A DNA stretch of 64,000 nt from Gordonia hankookensis (GTDB lineage Bacteria; Actinomycetota; Actinomycetes; Mycobacteriales; Mycobacteriaceae), in the NCBI RefSeq assembly GCF_014673215.1, contig NZ_JACWMS010000004.1, positions 186,001-250,000 of the forward strand, in the 5' to 3' direction. Positions within the stretch are counted from its first letter, which is position 1; each line of letters starts with the position of its first letter. Shown here in pieces: positions 16,256-26,157 of this stretch. The position numbers were made by a program, and so were the translations under genes. The notes beneath the pieces are model-generated. The model saw only the letters and a list, made by a program, of their open reading frames with translations, made no database searches and had not been told where the DNA came from.

Positions 16256-17989
16256 TTATTCGGGCTTGTTCGGGCCTGGCCGTGAACCGAGAGCCAGCGT
16301 CAGCACCGCGATCGCCGCGCACATCGCGGCGAGTGCCCACAGCGTCGTCTGAAACGCCCCCACGAAACTTCGTGCCGCCACGGCTCGGCCTGCCTCCTGC
16401 AACTGGCCGTTGGCCTTGCCGATGAGATCGGCGGCCATACCGGACTGTGCCGAGGGATCGCCGTCGCAGCCGGGCGCCGGTCGATCGGGATGGGCCGAGG
16501 TCAGTTGGTTACGGGCGCAGTCGGCGAATCTATCTGCCATCGGGGCACGGAACAGTGGCTCGACGGCGGTGTTCTGCAGATCGGCCACGAGCTCCGCGCG
16601 TGTCGCGGGTACCGCCGAATGTGCCTGAGTGGCAACCTGACCGAAGAAGAACAGGGAAACCACGGCCAGCCCTATCGACGCGCCGATCTGCTGAACCGTC
16701 GGCACGCATCCCGATGCCGAGCCGATGTTCGCCTCGGAGGTGTCCGACAGGATCGCCGTTTGCAGCGGTGCGACGAACAGTCCGGTACCGATACCACCGA
16801 CCACGAGTGGCGCGATGACCGCCGGTATCGACATCGTCCCGCTGATCGGCTGCAGCGTCAGCCCGACCCACGCGAGCCCGGCGCCGAGGACGAGGGCACC
16901 GGCACACAGTGTCCGCGCCGAGCCGATCCGATCGACGACGCCAGGGGACAGAACCGATCCCAGGACACCGCCGACCGCGAACGGCAGTGCCAGCAGCCCG
17001 GTGCGCAACGGGGAGTAGCCGAGTCCGAACTGGGCCGAGATGGAGACGGTGAAGAAGAAGGCGGCGAACACGCTGAAGAAGAGCAGCGAGAGCGACAAAC
17101 CGACGGTGAAGCGTCGAGAGCCGAACAGGTCCATCCTGAGCAAGGGGGCGCCGCCCCGAGCGAGCAGTCGTCGTTCGAGGACCACGAACAGCACGAGCAG
17201 CACCGCCGACGCACCCATCATGACCCAGAGCCGCGGCGGCCAGCCCTGCTCACGTCCCACGGCGAGCGGATACAGCAGAAAGAACAGACCCGCGGTCGAC
17301 AAGGCCATCCCGCGCAGATCAAGTCGAGGTGGCGGCTGCTCACGCAGTTGAGGAAGCCTGCGCCACGCCAACCCGCACGCGATGACGCCGAGCGGGAAGT
17401 TGACGAAGAAGATCGTCCGCCACCCCCACCCGAGGACGTCCGAGGTGACCAGTACGCCGCCGACGACGGGCCCGAGCATCGCGGCCAGACCGGCGACGGC
17501 GCCGTAGATGCCGAACACCAGACCATGACGGGCCTTGGGGAAGAGTGCGGCGATGAGCGCCAGCGTCTGCGCCGACATCAGCGCTGCGCTGACACCCTGG
17601 GCGCCCCGGAACACGATCAGTTCCACCGGACCCTGCGACACACCACAGAGCAGCGACGAGACGGTGAACGCCAGGATCGCGGTGACGAACACGCGCCGAC
17701 GACCCAGGCGGCCGCCCAGGGTTGCGGCGGTCAGCAGGGTGCACGCGAATGCCAGCGTGTACACGCTGAGGACCAGCAGTTGCTCGGAGGTGGACGCGCG
17801 GAGGTCGGTGGTCAGGTCCGGCAGCGCGATGTTGACGATCGTGGTGTCGAGCATCTGCATGAACAGACCGAGCAGGCAGCCGGCGAGGGCCACCCACGCT
17901 GCGCGGTCGACCGGCCCGGTCGTGGCCGAATCCGCAGGCGCGGCATCGGTACCCGCCATCGTGTCCCGGTCGTTCGCGGTCGGGGTCAC
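16256..17989 (-). CDS. MFS transporter, DHA2 (EmrB/QacA) family
   Basis: 577-residue proton-driven exporter with about 14 hydrophobic segments. Segment 1 contains LDTTIVNIALPDL, the family's motif D1, and motif A is GGRLGRRRVF. A large extracytoplasmic loop with two cysteines (about 480-520) precedes the last membrane segment. The start overlaps the stop of the Pap-like acyltransferase gene by 4 bp, so both belong to one minus-strand operon with the transporter second. This suggests export of the acyltransferase product, a lipid or glycolipid, more than drug efflux; the substrate is not deducible. Confidence 0.88.
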   Translation of the reverse strand: MTPTANDRDTMAGTDAAPADSATTGPVDRAAWVALAGCLLGLFMQMLDTTIVNIALPDLTTDLRASTSEQLLVLSVYTLAFACTLLTAATLGGRLGRRRVFVTAILAFTVSSLLCGVSQGPVELIVFRGAQGVSAALMSAQTLALIAALFPKARHGLVFGIYGAVAGLAAMLGPVVGGVLVTSDVLGWGWRTIFFVNFPLGVIACGLAWRRLPQLREQPPPRLDLRGMALSTAGLFFLLYPLAVGREQGWPPRLWVMMGASAVLLVLFVVLERRLLARGGAPLLRMDLFGSRRFTVGLSLSLLFFSVFAAFFFTVSISAQFGLGYSPLRTGLLALPFAVGGVLGSVLSPGVVDRIGSARTLCAGALVLGAGLAWVGLTLQPISGTMSIPAVIAPLVVGGIGTGLFVAPLQTAILSDTSEANIGSASGCVPTVQQIGASIGLAVVSLFFFGQVATQAHSAVPATRAELVADLQNTAVEPLFRAPMADRFADCARNQLTSAHPDRPAPGCDGDPSAQSGMAADLIGKANGQLQEAGRAVAARSFVGAFQTTLWALAAMCAAIAVLTLALGSRPGPNKPE

Positions 17990-19413
17990 CGCGTCAGCGC
18001 GGGGGCAACCTGATCGTAGTCACCTTGGTTCGCAACGGTTTCCATGATCTCGATGAACTTGTCCGTGTAGTCGTGCACGGATTCCCGGGCGATCTCGGTG
18101 TCGGGATACAAGAAGGTCATCGAGGTCTCTTCCTGGAATCGGTTGATCCACATGAACACCTCTTCGCTGCTGCCCCGGTTGCCGTACAGGCATCCGTTGA
18201 TGGCGTCGAACATCTTGACGCCGGGCAGCTTTCGCACGTCGATGTAGGAGATCATCGGAACCGACCAGCCGGGTTGCACGTCGATGCCGTCCTCCGGTCG
18301 CACGAGCTCGAGGACCCGGTGGAAGGACACATCGGTCAGGTCCTTTCCGGCGTCGTAGCTCCGGGCGGCCTGAGCGACTGCCGAACTGAACGTGCTGTCG
18401 GGATCGATCGTCACCGGCACCGGGATGAGGCTGGTGAACCACCCGACCGAGTTCAGTTCGCTCCCGGCCTGGCGCGTGCTCTTGGGCGTCATGCCCAGAT
18501 AGCCGGACTCGCCGGTGAACTCGGCATAGGCCAGCGCGGCGATGGCCATGAGGCCGGCGGTGACGTTTCCGCCGTTCGCCCGACATGCGTCCTCAAAACG
18601 CTGTGCAGCAGCGTCGTCGTCGAAGACCTTTGTGGTGAGATGCGCACTGCGGGTGTGGGTGTCGGCATCCTTTCCGAGCGGTAGCGGAAAGTGGGGCAGG
18701 CGGCCGCCATGATCCGAGACGACGTCGATCCACCTCTGGACCCGGGGAGAATCCCGGGACAGTTCGCGCGAGATGGACCGCTCGCGGTCGCAGTAGTCGA
18801 CATAGCTGCCGACCGGCGCCAGGGCGGTGTCCATGCCGAACGCCGCATTCATGTACAAGGTCATCAGATCCACGCAGGTCATCGCCTGCGACATGCCATC
18901 GGTGTTCAGGTGATCCACGGCGCAGTAGATGGTGAATCCGCCATCCCATTCGATGGCGCCGAAGGAGAAGCAGTCCCAGGCGAAGGGCCCGGGGGTCTCG
19001 TGCTGTACGTGCTCACGGATGCGGGCCGGCGTCGTGAAGTCGCCGTGATCGTTGCAGAGCAGTTCGATCGTCTCCGGTTCGGTCACATGCCTGGCGACGG
19101 AACCGTCGGCCTCGACCGAGAACCATGACCTGAACGTGTCGTGTCGGCGCAGAAAGGTGGTCAGCGCGGTGGTCAATGCCGCAGGTTCCAGCTGCGCGTT
19201 GATGTCGAACGCGATCAGGCACAGACGTGAGAACCGGAAGCCGGCGGATCGGTTGCGGTCCGCGGCGCGGAGGTACTCCTCCTGCTGATGCGACGGGGGT
19301 ACCGGATGACTTGCAGCACGTGCTGATTCGGCGATCGATGACGGCGACGCGACCCAGCTGGTCAATTGTCCAGGACGGGGGTTCCACTCGTCGATGAGCC
19401 CGAAACTTACCAT
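17986..19413 (-). CDS. Condensation-domain (Pap-like) acyltransferase
   Basis: 475-residue protein of the condensation/CoA-dependent acyltransferase superfamily, close to mycobacterial Pap enzymes that esterify acyl groups onto trehalose or phthiocerol. The active-site motif appears as Asp167-His168-LNT-Asp172-Gly173; the catalytic second His and the Asp-Gly are kept, while the first His of HHxxxDG is Asp, as I recall for some Pap proteins. The second-half motif is present as VGWFTSLIPVPVTI, with STRQAGSELNS before it. There is no signal peptide, so it is cytoplasmic. It is the first gene of an operon with the transporter. Confidence 0.85.
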   Translation of the reverse strand: MVSFGLIDEWNPRPGQLTSWVASPSSIAESARAASHPVPPSHQQEEYLRAADRNRSAGFRFSRLCLIAFDINAQLEPAALTTALTTFLRRHDTFRSWFSVEADGSVARHVTEPETIELLCNDHGDFTTPARIREHVQHETPGPFAWDCFSFGAIEWDGGFTIYCAVDHLNTDGMSQAMTCVDLMTLYMNAAFGMDTALAPVGSYVDYCDRERSISRELSRDSPRVQRWIDVVSDHGGRLPHFPLPLGKDADTHTRSAHLTTKVFDDDAAAQRFEDACRANGGNVTAGLMAIAALAYAEFTGESGYLGMTPKSTRQAGSELNSVGWFTSLIPVPVTIDPDSTFSSAVAQAARSYDAGKDLTDVSFHRVLELVRPEDGIDVQPGWSVPMISYIDVRKLPGVKMFDAINGCLYGNRGSSEEVFMWINRFQEETSMTFLYPDTEIARESVHDYTDKFIEIMETVANQGDYDQVAPALTR

Positions 19414-19671
19414 CTCTGACCTCTATTCGCTGATTGCGGATGGAGCGACGACTCGCCTGTGGGCTGCCGCGCTTGAACACGGGACCTCGAAAACGAGACC
19501 CGATCAGACCGGGACCTCGATCCCCACCTACAGCATCAACCCATGAAATATGTTGTGTGTCAACCAGTTTTATTGGACAAAGGTCCCAGTCGCACGTACT
19601 TCTGAGGGAGTGGACAGCAAGGGAGTCGTGGGGCACACTCCAAGCGTCGACACCGGGTGGGTGTTTCTGCG

Positions 19672-20721
19672 ATGGGGGTGACGAGGGTGGGTAATTACGA
19701 GGCAGGGGCAGCGGCCTCGCATACCGTCGCTGCACGAGGATTCGCGGCAGTGGCCGCGACTGCTTGTATCGCTCTGGCGGGGCTGTTGGTGCCGGTGATC
19801 TCGTCGGCCGCTCCGTTGAGCGCGAGGATTGTCGCCGAGCATGTCCGGCCGGGCCACGAGATCGACCTCACGGTGCGTTCACCTGCGATGCATAAGTCGT
19901 TGTCCGTCAAGGTCATTCCCGCTTCCGGTGGCGGACCTGCTCCGACGCTCTACCTGTTGAACGGAGCCGCCGGGGGCGAGGGCGGTAGCAGTTGGTTCGA
20001 CCAGACCGACATCCGGTCCTTCTTCGCCGATGAACATGTCAATGTGGTCGTCCCGATGGGCGGTGCGGCGAGTTATTTCACCGACTGGAAGCGTCCGGAT
20101 CCCACACTGGGATACCAGAAGTGGTCCACCTTTCTGACCGACGAGCTTCCGCGGGCCATCGATGCGCGTTTTGATGGCAACGGGCGCAACGCAATTGCCG
20201 GTATCTCGATGGCGGGGACATCGGTCTTCCAGCTGTCGCTACACGCCCCGAAGCTCTACCGGGCGATCGGTTCGTTCAGTGGATGCGCGCAGACCAGCGA
20301 CCCGGTCGGACAAGCCGTTGTCCGGATGGTGGTGGAGGGACGCGGCGGTGGGAACACTCTCAACATGTGGGGTCCATCGACCGACCCGTCATGGCGGGAC
20401 AACGACCCGTACCTGCACGTCGACAGGTTCCGCGGCAAGTCCGTCTACATCTCCAACGGTTCCGGGACGCCCGGACGCTACGACACCATCAACGGGCCCG
20501 GCATCGACGGAAACGGCGGCAAGCTGTTCGACCAGATCGCGGTCGGTGCGGTCATCGAGACCGCAACAGGCGAATGTACGCGCAACCTCCAGCGACGGAT
20601 GCGGGAGATGGGGGTCGATGCGACGTTCCACCTGTACGACGGTGGCACGCACGCCTGGCCGTACTGGCAGGACGAATTGCACCGGGCCTGGCCGCAGTTC
20701 CGACGGGCTCTCGCCGCGTGA
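19672..20721 (+). CDS. Antigen-85-like secreted esterase/mycolyltransferase
   Basis: 349-residue alpha/beta hydrolase of the esterase D/antigen 85 family, whose mycobacterial members transfer mycolic acids between trehalose esters and arabinogalactan outside the membrane. A signal-like segment (about 20-47) precedes SAAPLSARIV. The nucleophile elbow is GISMAGTS (Ser179), the histidine lies in GGTHAWPYW, and LYLLNGAAGGEGGSSWF forms the oxyanion-side loop. An upstream GTG (19657) and a downstream GTG (19690) are alternative starts. It is divergent from the Pap-like gene. Other members are diacylglycerol acyltransferases, so the exact reaction is open. Confidence 0.85.
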   Translation: MGVTRVGNYEAGAAASHTVAARGFAAVAATACIALAGLLVPVISSAAPLSARIVAEHVRPGHEIDLTVRSPAMHKSLSVKVIPASGGGPAPTLYLLNGAAGGEGGSSWFDQTDIRSFFADEHVNVVVPMGGAASYFTDWKRPDPTLGYQKWSTFLTDELPRAIDARFDGNGRNAIAGISMAGTSVFQLSLHAPKLYRAIGSFSGCAQTSDPVGQAVVRMVVEGRGGGNTLNMWGPSTDPSWRDNDPYLHVDRFRGKSVYISNGSGTPGRYDTINGPGIDGNGGKLFDQIAVGAVIETATGECTRNLQRRMREMGVDATFHLYDGGTHAWPYWQDELHRAWPQFRRALAA

Positions 20722-20771
20722 CGGCCCGTCGTCACGACCGTGTCGGGACCGCCGCGGACGGTGGGACCGCG

Positions 20772-21743
20772 ATGGACTGCGATTCGATGACGATTGCGGC
20801 CATGGCGGGCTCGGCGACCTGGCTGGAATCGAACACGTGGGACCGGCCGGAGTGGACGATCGACGAACTGATCGCCCACAAGGAGGGCCGGTCGATCTCG
20901 GTGGTCTTGCCGGCCCTCGACGAGGAGCGGACCGTGGGGTCCGTGGTCGCGAGCATCATGCCCCTCGTGGGTGGGCTCGTCGACGAGGTCGTCGTGGTCG
21001 ACTCCGGGTCGTCGGATGCCACCATGGCCCGCGCGGCGGCCGCGGGGGCACGGGTGGAGAGCAGGGAGTCGGCGTTGCCGGGGGTGACGCCGTTGCCGGG
21101 CAAGGGTGAGGTGCTGTGGCGCTCGCTGGCGACCACGGTCGGCGACATCGTGGTGTACATCGACAGTGACCTGGTGGATCCCGATCCGATGTATGTGCCG
21201 AGGCTCGTGGGTCCGCTGCTGCTGACGCCGGAGTTGCAGCTGGTCAAGGGCTACTACCGTCGCCCACTCGTGGGCTCCGGCGGTGTCGATCCGACGGGCG
21301 GTGGGCGAGTCACCGAGCTCGTCGTGCGGCCTCTGGTCTCCGCGCTGAGACCGGAGCTGTCAGCCCTGATCCAGCCGTTGGCGGGCGAGTACGCCGGAAC
21401 CCGCGAGTTGCTGACTTCGATCCCGTTCGCCCCTGGATACGGCGTGGAGATCGGCATCGTCCTCGACACACTGAGTCGATACGGGATGGACGCGATCGGA
21501 CAGGTCGATCTCGGGACCAGAACCCATCGGAATCGGCCTCTCCGTGACTTGGGGCCGATGTCCCGCCAGATCGTTGCGACGTTGATGAGCCGGCTCGGGA
21601 TCGAGGACTCGGGGAGTCCGCTCATCCAGTTCCTGATGGAGGACGACGGGCACAGCGTCCGTCGTGCCTATCCGGTGCTCGACGATCGCCCTCCGATGCG
21701 GACGGTGCCGGGTCGCACCATGGTCGGCGTCGGCGCTGTCTGA
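20772..21743 (+). CDS. gpgS: Glucosyl-3-phosphoglycerate synthase
   Basis: 323-residue GT81-family enzyme that transfers glucose from a nucleotide sugar to 3-phosphoglycerate, the first step to methylglucose lipopolysaccharide, a cytosolic polysaccharide that modulates fatty acid synthesis. It lines up by eye along its whole length with mycobacterial Gpg[39 protein letters not shown], the DSD in [27 protein letters not shown]-like [16 protein letters not shown], and HRNRPL. The ATG at [10 protein letters not shown] was chosen; 20790 is an alternative. It lies 50 bp after the esterase gene. Confidence 0.93.
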   Translation: MDCDSMTIAAMAGSATWLESNTWDRPEWTIDELIAHKEGRSISVVLPALDEERTVGSVVASIMPLVGGLVDEVVVVDSGSSDATMARAAAAGARVESRESALPGVTPLPGKGEVLWRSLATTVGDIVVYIDSDLVDPDPMYVPRLVGPLLLTPELQLVKGYYRRPLVGSGGVDPTGGGRVTELVVRPLVSALRPELSALIQPLAGEYAGTRELLTSIPFAPGYGVEIGIVLDTLSRYGMDAIGQVDLGTRTHRNRPLRDLGPMSRQIVATLMSRLGIEDSGSPLIQFLMEDDGHSVRRAYPVLDDRPPMRTVPGRTMVGVGAV

Positions 21744-21879
21744 CCGTGCTCGCCACCCCGTCCGGAATGGTGCGCTGCGTGGGCCGACTCTGCCTGCGGA
21801 CGGGCGCGCCGACCGCTCTTCGCCGGACCTCTCGTCGAGGGACGTACGATGTTCACCGAACCGACGAGTGAGGATGTTG

Positions 21880-22620
21880 ATGAGCGAAACCCCCGACATG
21901 CAGCAGTCCGAACGTCACGGCTACCGTCGCGTGCTCCTCAAACTCGGGGGTGAGATGTTCGGCGGCGGCGAGGTCGGTCTCGATCCCGACGTCGTGGCGA
22001 CCGTGGCCGACCAGATCGCAGATGTGGTCGGATCGGGGGTGCAGGTGGCGGTCGTCATCGGCGGCGGCAATTTCTTCCGAGGCGCCGAACTCCAGCAGCG
22101 TGGACTCGACCGATCCCGGTCGGATTACATGGGCATGCTCGGTACGGTGATGAATTGTCTCGCTTTGCAGGACTTTCTGGAGAAGCGCGGCGTGAGCACG
22201 CGGGTCCAGACCGCCATCACGATGGGCCAGGTGGCCGAGCCCTATCTGCCACTGAGGGCGCAACGTCACCTGGAAAAGGGACGGGTGGTGATCTTCGGCG
22301 CAGGCATGGGGATGCCCTATTTCTCCACCGACACCACGGCAGCCCAACGGGCCCTGGAGATCAAGGCCGAGGTCGTGTTGATGGCCAAGGGGGTCGACGG
22401 TGTGTACGACGCCGATCCTCGTCTCGTCCCGGATGCCAAGATGTACACCGAGGTCACCCATCGCGAGGTGCTCGACAAGGAACTCAAGGTCGCCGACGCG
22501 ACCGCCTTCAGTCTGTGTATGGACAACAAGATGCCGATGCTGGTGTTCAATCTGCTGGAGGAGGGCAACATCGCCCGGGCAGTCGCAGGCAAGCGAATCG
22601 GCACCCTGGTGGCAACGTAG
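21880..22620 (+). CDS. pyrH: UMP kinase
   Basis: 246-residue hexameric kinase that converts UMP to UDP. Family blocks: [12 protein letters not shown] (phosphate-binding Lys), [51 protein letters not shown] and [15 protein letters not shown]. The ATG was chosen because GTGAGG lies 6 nt upstream; an in-frame ATG two codons earlier overlaps that site. It begins the conserved run pyrH-frr-cdsA. Confidence 0.97.
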   Translation: MSETPDMQQSERHGYRRVLLKLGGEMFGGGEVGLDPDVVATVADQIADVVGSGVQVAVVIGGGNFFRGAELQQRGLDRSRSDYMGMLGTVMNCLALQDFLEKRGVSTRVQTAITMGQVAEPYLPLRAQRHLEKGRVVIFGAGMGMPYFSTDTTAAQRALEIKAEVVLMAKGVDGVYDADPRLVPDAKMYTEVTHREVLDKELKVADATAFSLCMDNKMPMLVFNLLEEGNIARAVAGKRIGTLVAT

Positions 22621-22687
22621 TCATGGATGCTTGTGCTCTCATGACCTGCACCAATCCGAACCCGTACCGAGTAGAAGTGGGACGACG

Positions 22688-23245
22688 ATGATCGACGACG
22701 CGCTGCTGGACGCCGAAGAGAAGATGGAGAAGGCGGTCGGCGTCGCCAAGGACGACATGGGCTCGATTCGCACCGGCCGTGCCAATCCTGCGATGTTCAA
22801 CAAGGTCAACATCGAGTACTACGGTGCGCTCACCCCGGTCACGCAGGTGGCGAGCATCAACACGCCGGAAGCCAGAATGGTCGTGATCAAGCCCTACGAG
22901 GCCTCCACACTGCGCGACATCGAGACGGCGATCCGCAACTCCGACCTGGGCGTGAACCCGACCAACGACGGCACGATCATCCGTGTCGCGATCCCTCAGC
23001 TCACCGAGGAACGGCGACGCGAACTGGTCAAGCAGGCCAAGGGCAAGGGTGAGGATGCGAAGGTGGCCATCCGCAACGTCCGCCGGAAGGCCGTCGACGA
23101 ACTCAAGCGCATCCAGAAGGACGGCGAGGCCGGCGAGGACGAGGTGAACCGCGCCGAGAAGGAACTCGACAAGACAACCGCCGGCTACGTCACACAGGTC
23201 GACGACCTGGTGAAGCACAAAGAGAACGAATTGCTCGAAGTGTGA
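22688..23245 (+). CDS. frr: Ribosome recycling factor
   Basis: 185-residue factor that, with EF-G, splits post-termination ribosomes. It opens [19 protein letters not shown] and has the family stretches [29 protein letters not shown] and [23 protein letters not shown]. The ATG lies 67 bp after pyrH. Its stop overlaps the GTG start of cdsA (GTGA), so the two are translationally coupled. Confidence 0.98.
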   Translation: MIDDALLDAEEKMEKAVGVAKDDMGSIRTGRANPAMFNKVNIEYYGALTPVTQVASINTPEARMVVIKPYEASTLRDIETAIRNSDLGVNPTNDGTIIRVAIPQLTEERRRELVKQAKGKGEDAKVAIRNVRRKAVDELKRIQKDGEAGEDEVNRAEKELDKTTAGYVTQVDDLVKHKENELLEV

Positions 23246-24198
23246 GCACTGACCCAACCCACGCGTCTATACCGGAAGTGATGGCCACCGAATCCTCCGC
23301 GAACACGCCGCCTGCCGAAGGCGGCGAGGGTTCGGGGACCCCCGCCGAGCCGGTGTCCGCGGCGGCACCTGCGCCCACGAAGTCGCGCGCGGGCCGGAAT
23401 CTGCCCGCGGCGATCGCGGTCGGCGGGTCCCTCGGTGTCTCGATCATCCTCATCCTGCTGTTCGCGCCGAAGATCTGGTACGGCGTGGTGGCCGTTGCGT
23501 TCGCGATCGCGACGTGGGAGGTGACCAAGCGGTTGCGCGACGGCGGCTTCCAGGTGGCGCTGTGGCCGTTGCTGATCGGCGGGCAGGCGATCATCTGGTC
23601 GAGCTGGCCCTGGGCGCAGACCGGAGTGCTCACCGCGTTCGCGGCGACGGTGCTGATCCTGATGGTCTGGATGCTGCTGGCCCAGGGGATCGGTCGCGCA
23701 CCCGAGAACTACCTCCGGAATCTGGCCGCGAGTGTGTTCGTGCTGGCATGGTTGCCGCTGCTCGCGTCGTTCGGCGCTTTCATGGTGGTCCAGGACCACG
23801 GCGCCGCCCGCGTGGCGACGTTGATGGTGGTGGTGGTGTGCTCCGACGTCGGCGGCTACGCCGCGGGCGTCTTGTTCGGCAAGCATGCGATGGCGCCGGC
23901 CATCAGTCCGAAGAAATCCTGGGAGGGACTCGTCGGATCACTGATCGTCGGTACGGCGGGCGCGATCTGCTGCGTGGTCTTCCTCCTCGACACCCACTGG
24001 TGGGTCGGCGCGATCCTCGGACCGGTGCTGGTCGTCTGCGCAACGCTCGGTGATCTGGTCGAATCCCAGGTCAAGCGGGACCTCGGTATCAAGGACATGG
24101 GCACGTTGCTCCCTGGGCACGGTGGCATCATGGATCGACTCGACTCGCTGCTGCCGTCGGCGTTCATCGTGTGGGCCGTCCTGACGGCGCTCCTCTGA
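23242..24198 (+). CDS. cdsA: Phosphatidate cytidylyltransferase
   Basis: 318-residue integral membrane enzyme that makes CDP-diacylglycerol from phosphatidate and CTP, the branch point of phospholipid and PI/PIM synthesis. A Pro/Ala-rich cytosolic tail of about 50 residues is followed by about eight membrane segments. The C-terminal signature is clear: [27 protein letters not shown], and [36 protein letters not shown]. The GTG overlapping the frr stop was taken as start; an ATG 13 codons later is possible. Confidence 0.95.
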   Translation: MSTDPTHASIPEVMATESSANTPPAEGGEGSGTPAEPVSAAAPAPTKSRAGRNLPAAIAVGGSLGVSIILILLFAPKIWYGVVAVAFAIATWEVTKRLRDGGFQVALWPLLIGGQAIIWSSWPWAQTGVLTAFAATVLILMVWMLLAQGIGRAPENYLRNLAASVFVLAWLPLLASFGAFMVVQDHGAARVATLMVVVVCSDVGGYAAGVLFGKHAMAPAISPKKSWEGLVGSLIVGTAGAICCVVFLLDTHWWVGAILGPVLVVCATLGDLVESQVKRDLGIKDMGTLLPGHGGIMDRLDSLLPSAFIVWAVLTALL

Positions 24199-24213
24199 CG
24201 CCTGTCGGCCGCG

Positions 24214-24591
24214 CTACTTCTTGGCCTTGCGCATCGCCCGGCTCATCTGCAACATGCGCAGGCCACCGGCCAGGGCGACGATCAGTGCTCCCGCGATCGC
24301 GGCGATGAGAAGGCTCACACCCAGCGGTAGGTTGACCTCCCAGAAGATCAGCGTGATCCGCTGCGAGTCGAGGTTCTGCAGGATGAAGACGAGCAGCAGC
24401 ACGGTGATGACCGCACCGATCACCAAGCCGATGAAAGTCGCACGGGTGCGCGTGTGTTCGACGTTCTTGACCCTCGTGCGGAGCTCGTCACGTTCGTCGA
24501 GCAAGGCCTGGTGATCTCGATCCAATTCGGCATCGGCCGGGGGCAGGTCACCCGGTGTCGCCTCGGGGCGCTGCGGATCAGGTGTCGTCAT
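24214..24591 (-). CDS. LapA-domain (DUF1049) membrane protein
   Basis: 125-residue protein with an acidic/charged N-terminal half (about 1-50), two membrane segments (about 52-72 and 82-103) and a basic tail [14 protein letters not shown]. The motif [24 protein letters not shown] between the segments is typical of lipopolysaccharide-assembly protein A (DUF1049). In mycolic-acid bacteria, which lack classical LPS, its role is unknown. It is divergent from rlmN with only 30 bp between the two start codons. Confidence 0.82.
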   Translation of the reverse strand: MTTPDPQRPEATPGDLPPADAELDRDHQALLDERDELRTRVKNVEHTRTRATFIGLVIGAVITVLLLVFILQNLDSQRITLIFWEVNLPLGVSLLIAAIAGALIVALAGGLRMLQMSRAMRKAKK

Positions 24592-24601
24592 CTACCCATC
24601 A

Positions 24602-24619
24602 TGACATGCGACAATGTCA
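24602..24619. promoter_or_regulatory. Inverted repeat in the lapA-like/rlmN divergent gap
   Basis: TGACAT-N6-ATGTCA, a perfect 6-bp inverted repeat filling most of the 30-bp space between the two divergent start codons. It overlaps a possible upstream rlmN start (24601). It may be an operator or part of overlapping promoters of leaderless transcripts. No matching regulator is known to me. Confidence 0.4.
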
Positions 24620-24621
24620 AC

Positions 24622-25728
24622 ATGTCGTCATTGCCGCTCGTGTTCGACGCGCCCAAACGGGGGCGTCCGCCGACTCATTTCGCCGACCTCGACCCCGAGG
24701 GCCGCGTCGCCGCCCTCGGCGCCCTTGGGCTCCCGAAGTTCCGGGCGAATCAGCTGGCGAGACAGTACTACGGCCGCCTCAACGGCGACGTCGAGGAGAT
24801 GAGCGACCTACCCGCGTCGTCGCGCGATGCGGTCGGCGAGAAACTCTTTCCGCCGTTGCTGAGCCCGGTGCGGCACATCTCCTGCGACGACGGCGATACG
24901 CGGAAGACATTGTGGCGGCTGCACGACGGCACGCTCCTCGAGAGCGTTCTCATGCGCTACACCGAGCGCAACACACTGTGTATCTCCAGTCAGGCCGGTT
25001 GCGGGATGGCATGTCCGTTCTGCGCGACCGGGCAGGGCGGCCTCGACCGCAATCTGTCGGCGGCCGAGATCGTCGACCAGGTCCGCGCAGCGGCGCGGGC
25101 GTTGCGCGACGGTGAGTTCGGAGCGCCCGGCCGGTTGTCGAACGTGGTCTTCATGGGGATGGGTGAGCCGCTGGCGAACTACAAGCGTGTGGTCAGCGCG
25201 GTCCGGCAGATCACGTCGCCGGTACCGGACGGACTCGGGATCTCGGCGCGGTCGGTGACCGTGTCGACGGTCGGCCTCGCACCGTCGATCCGGCGTCTTG
25301 CCGACGAGGGACTGGCGGTGACGCTGGCGGTGTCGCTACACACGCCCGACGACGAACTGCGCGACACCTTGGTGCCGGTGAACAACAGATGGTCGGTGTC
25401 GGAGGTCCTCGATGCGGCGCGCTACTACGCCGACACCACCGGTCGGCGCGTGTCGATCGAGTACGCGTTGATCCGGGACGTCAACGACCAGCCGTGGCGC
25501 GCGGATCTGTTGGGGGAGAAGCTGCACAAGGCACTCGGCTCGCGAGTGCACGTCAACCTGATCCCGCTCAATCCGACGCCGGGATCAGAATGGGACGCCA
25601 GTCCCAAACCGGTCGAACGCGAGTTCGTCCGGCGGGTACGGGAACAAGGTGTGTCCTGCACGGTTCGCGACACCCGTGGGCAGGAGATCGCCGCCGCCTG
25701 TGGGCAGCTGGCGGCCGAAGAACGCTGA
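24622..25728 (+). CDS. rlmN: 23S rRNA (adenine2503-C2)/tRNA methyltransferase RlmN
   Basis: 368-residue radical SAM enzyme that methylates C2 of A2503 in 23S rRNA and A37 of some tRNAs. The [4Fe-4S] motif CGMACPFC lies in [20 protein letters not shown]. Other blocks are [33 protein letters not shown] and [13 protein letters not shown]-like [11 protein letters not shown]. The C-terminal [11 protein letters not shown] contains the second catalytic cysteine. [17 protein letters not shown] was preferred as start because it aligns with mycobacterial RlmN; an in-frame ATG lies seven codons upstream. Confidence 0.96.
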   Translation: MSSLPLVFDAPKRGRPPTHFADLDPEGRVAALGALGLPKFRANQLARQYYGRLNGDVEEMSDLPASSRDAVGEKLFPPLLSPVRHISCDDGDTRKTLWRLHDGTLLESVLMRYTERNTLCISSQAGCGMACPFCATGQGGLDRNLSAAEIVDQVRAAARALRDGEFGAPGRLSNVVFMGMGEPLANYKRVVSAVRQITSPVPDGLGISARSVTVSTVGLAPSIRRLADEGLAVTLAVSLHTPDDELRDTLVPVNNRWSVSEVLDAARYYADTTGRRVSIEYALIRDVNDQPWRADLLGEKLHKALGSRVHVNLIPLNPTPGSEWDASPKPVEREFVRRVREQGVSCTVRDTRGQEIAAACGQLAAEER

Positions 25729-25742
25729 GACCGGCTAGGCGG

Positions 25743-26006
25743 TCAGTTCTTCCAGCGGCCCCGATTGCGGATCGACGGCCGGATCAGGAAATAGGCGAGG
25801 ACAACGGCAATCCCGACGAGGTAGATGTCCTCGATGTGGCCCCGCTGATTGCCGATGAGCATGCAGAGCAGTGCGACGACGCAGAACCATCCGGCGATCA
25901 TGAAGGACTTGGTCGCCTGACCGTGCCAGCCGAACCGGGCCGACGGCGCATCCGCGGGTTCACGGACCCAGCCGGTGTCGACGGGCTCAACCTCGGTGCT
26001 TGCCAC
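25743..26006 (-). CDS. DUF2631 small membrane protein
   Basis: 87-residue protein with a short acidic head, two membrane segments (about 35-52 and 60-77) and a basic tail. The layout, including FGWHGQATKSF, GNQRGHIEDIYLVGI and a C-terminal RPSIRNRGRWKN, matches the DUF2631 family conserved in mycobacteria near this locus (Rv2876, as I recall). Function unknown. It is convergent with rlmN (14 bp apart). Confidence 0.85.
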   Translation of the reverse strand: MASTEVEPVDTGWVREPADAPSARFGWHGQATKSFMIAGWFCVVALLCMLIGNQRGHIEDIYLVGIAVVLAYFLIRPSIRNRGRWKN

Positions 26007-26157
26007 GGTGGCTCCTCACTGCACGGTCAGCGATCTGACGGACGTGGCCAGAAGTCTGACGGTCGGTAGTAGTTCATCGAACAGCATAGCGGTAGCGCCG
26101 GGTGCGCGACGTACCTGCCACCACGCATCGTCGCGGGTTCGGTGACAGAATGCCGCC

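Noticed and set aside
16490-18013. Long plus-strand frame rich in Arg, Gln and Glu
   Set aside because: Antisense of the MFS transporter; the composition is a by-product of hydrophobic codons read on the opposite strand.
19479-19530. Repeated CGGGACCTCGA upstream of the Pap-like gene as DosR sites
   Set aside because: Only GGGAC is shared with the DosR box and the flanks do not match. Kept as unassigned repeated sequence.
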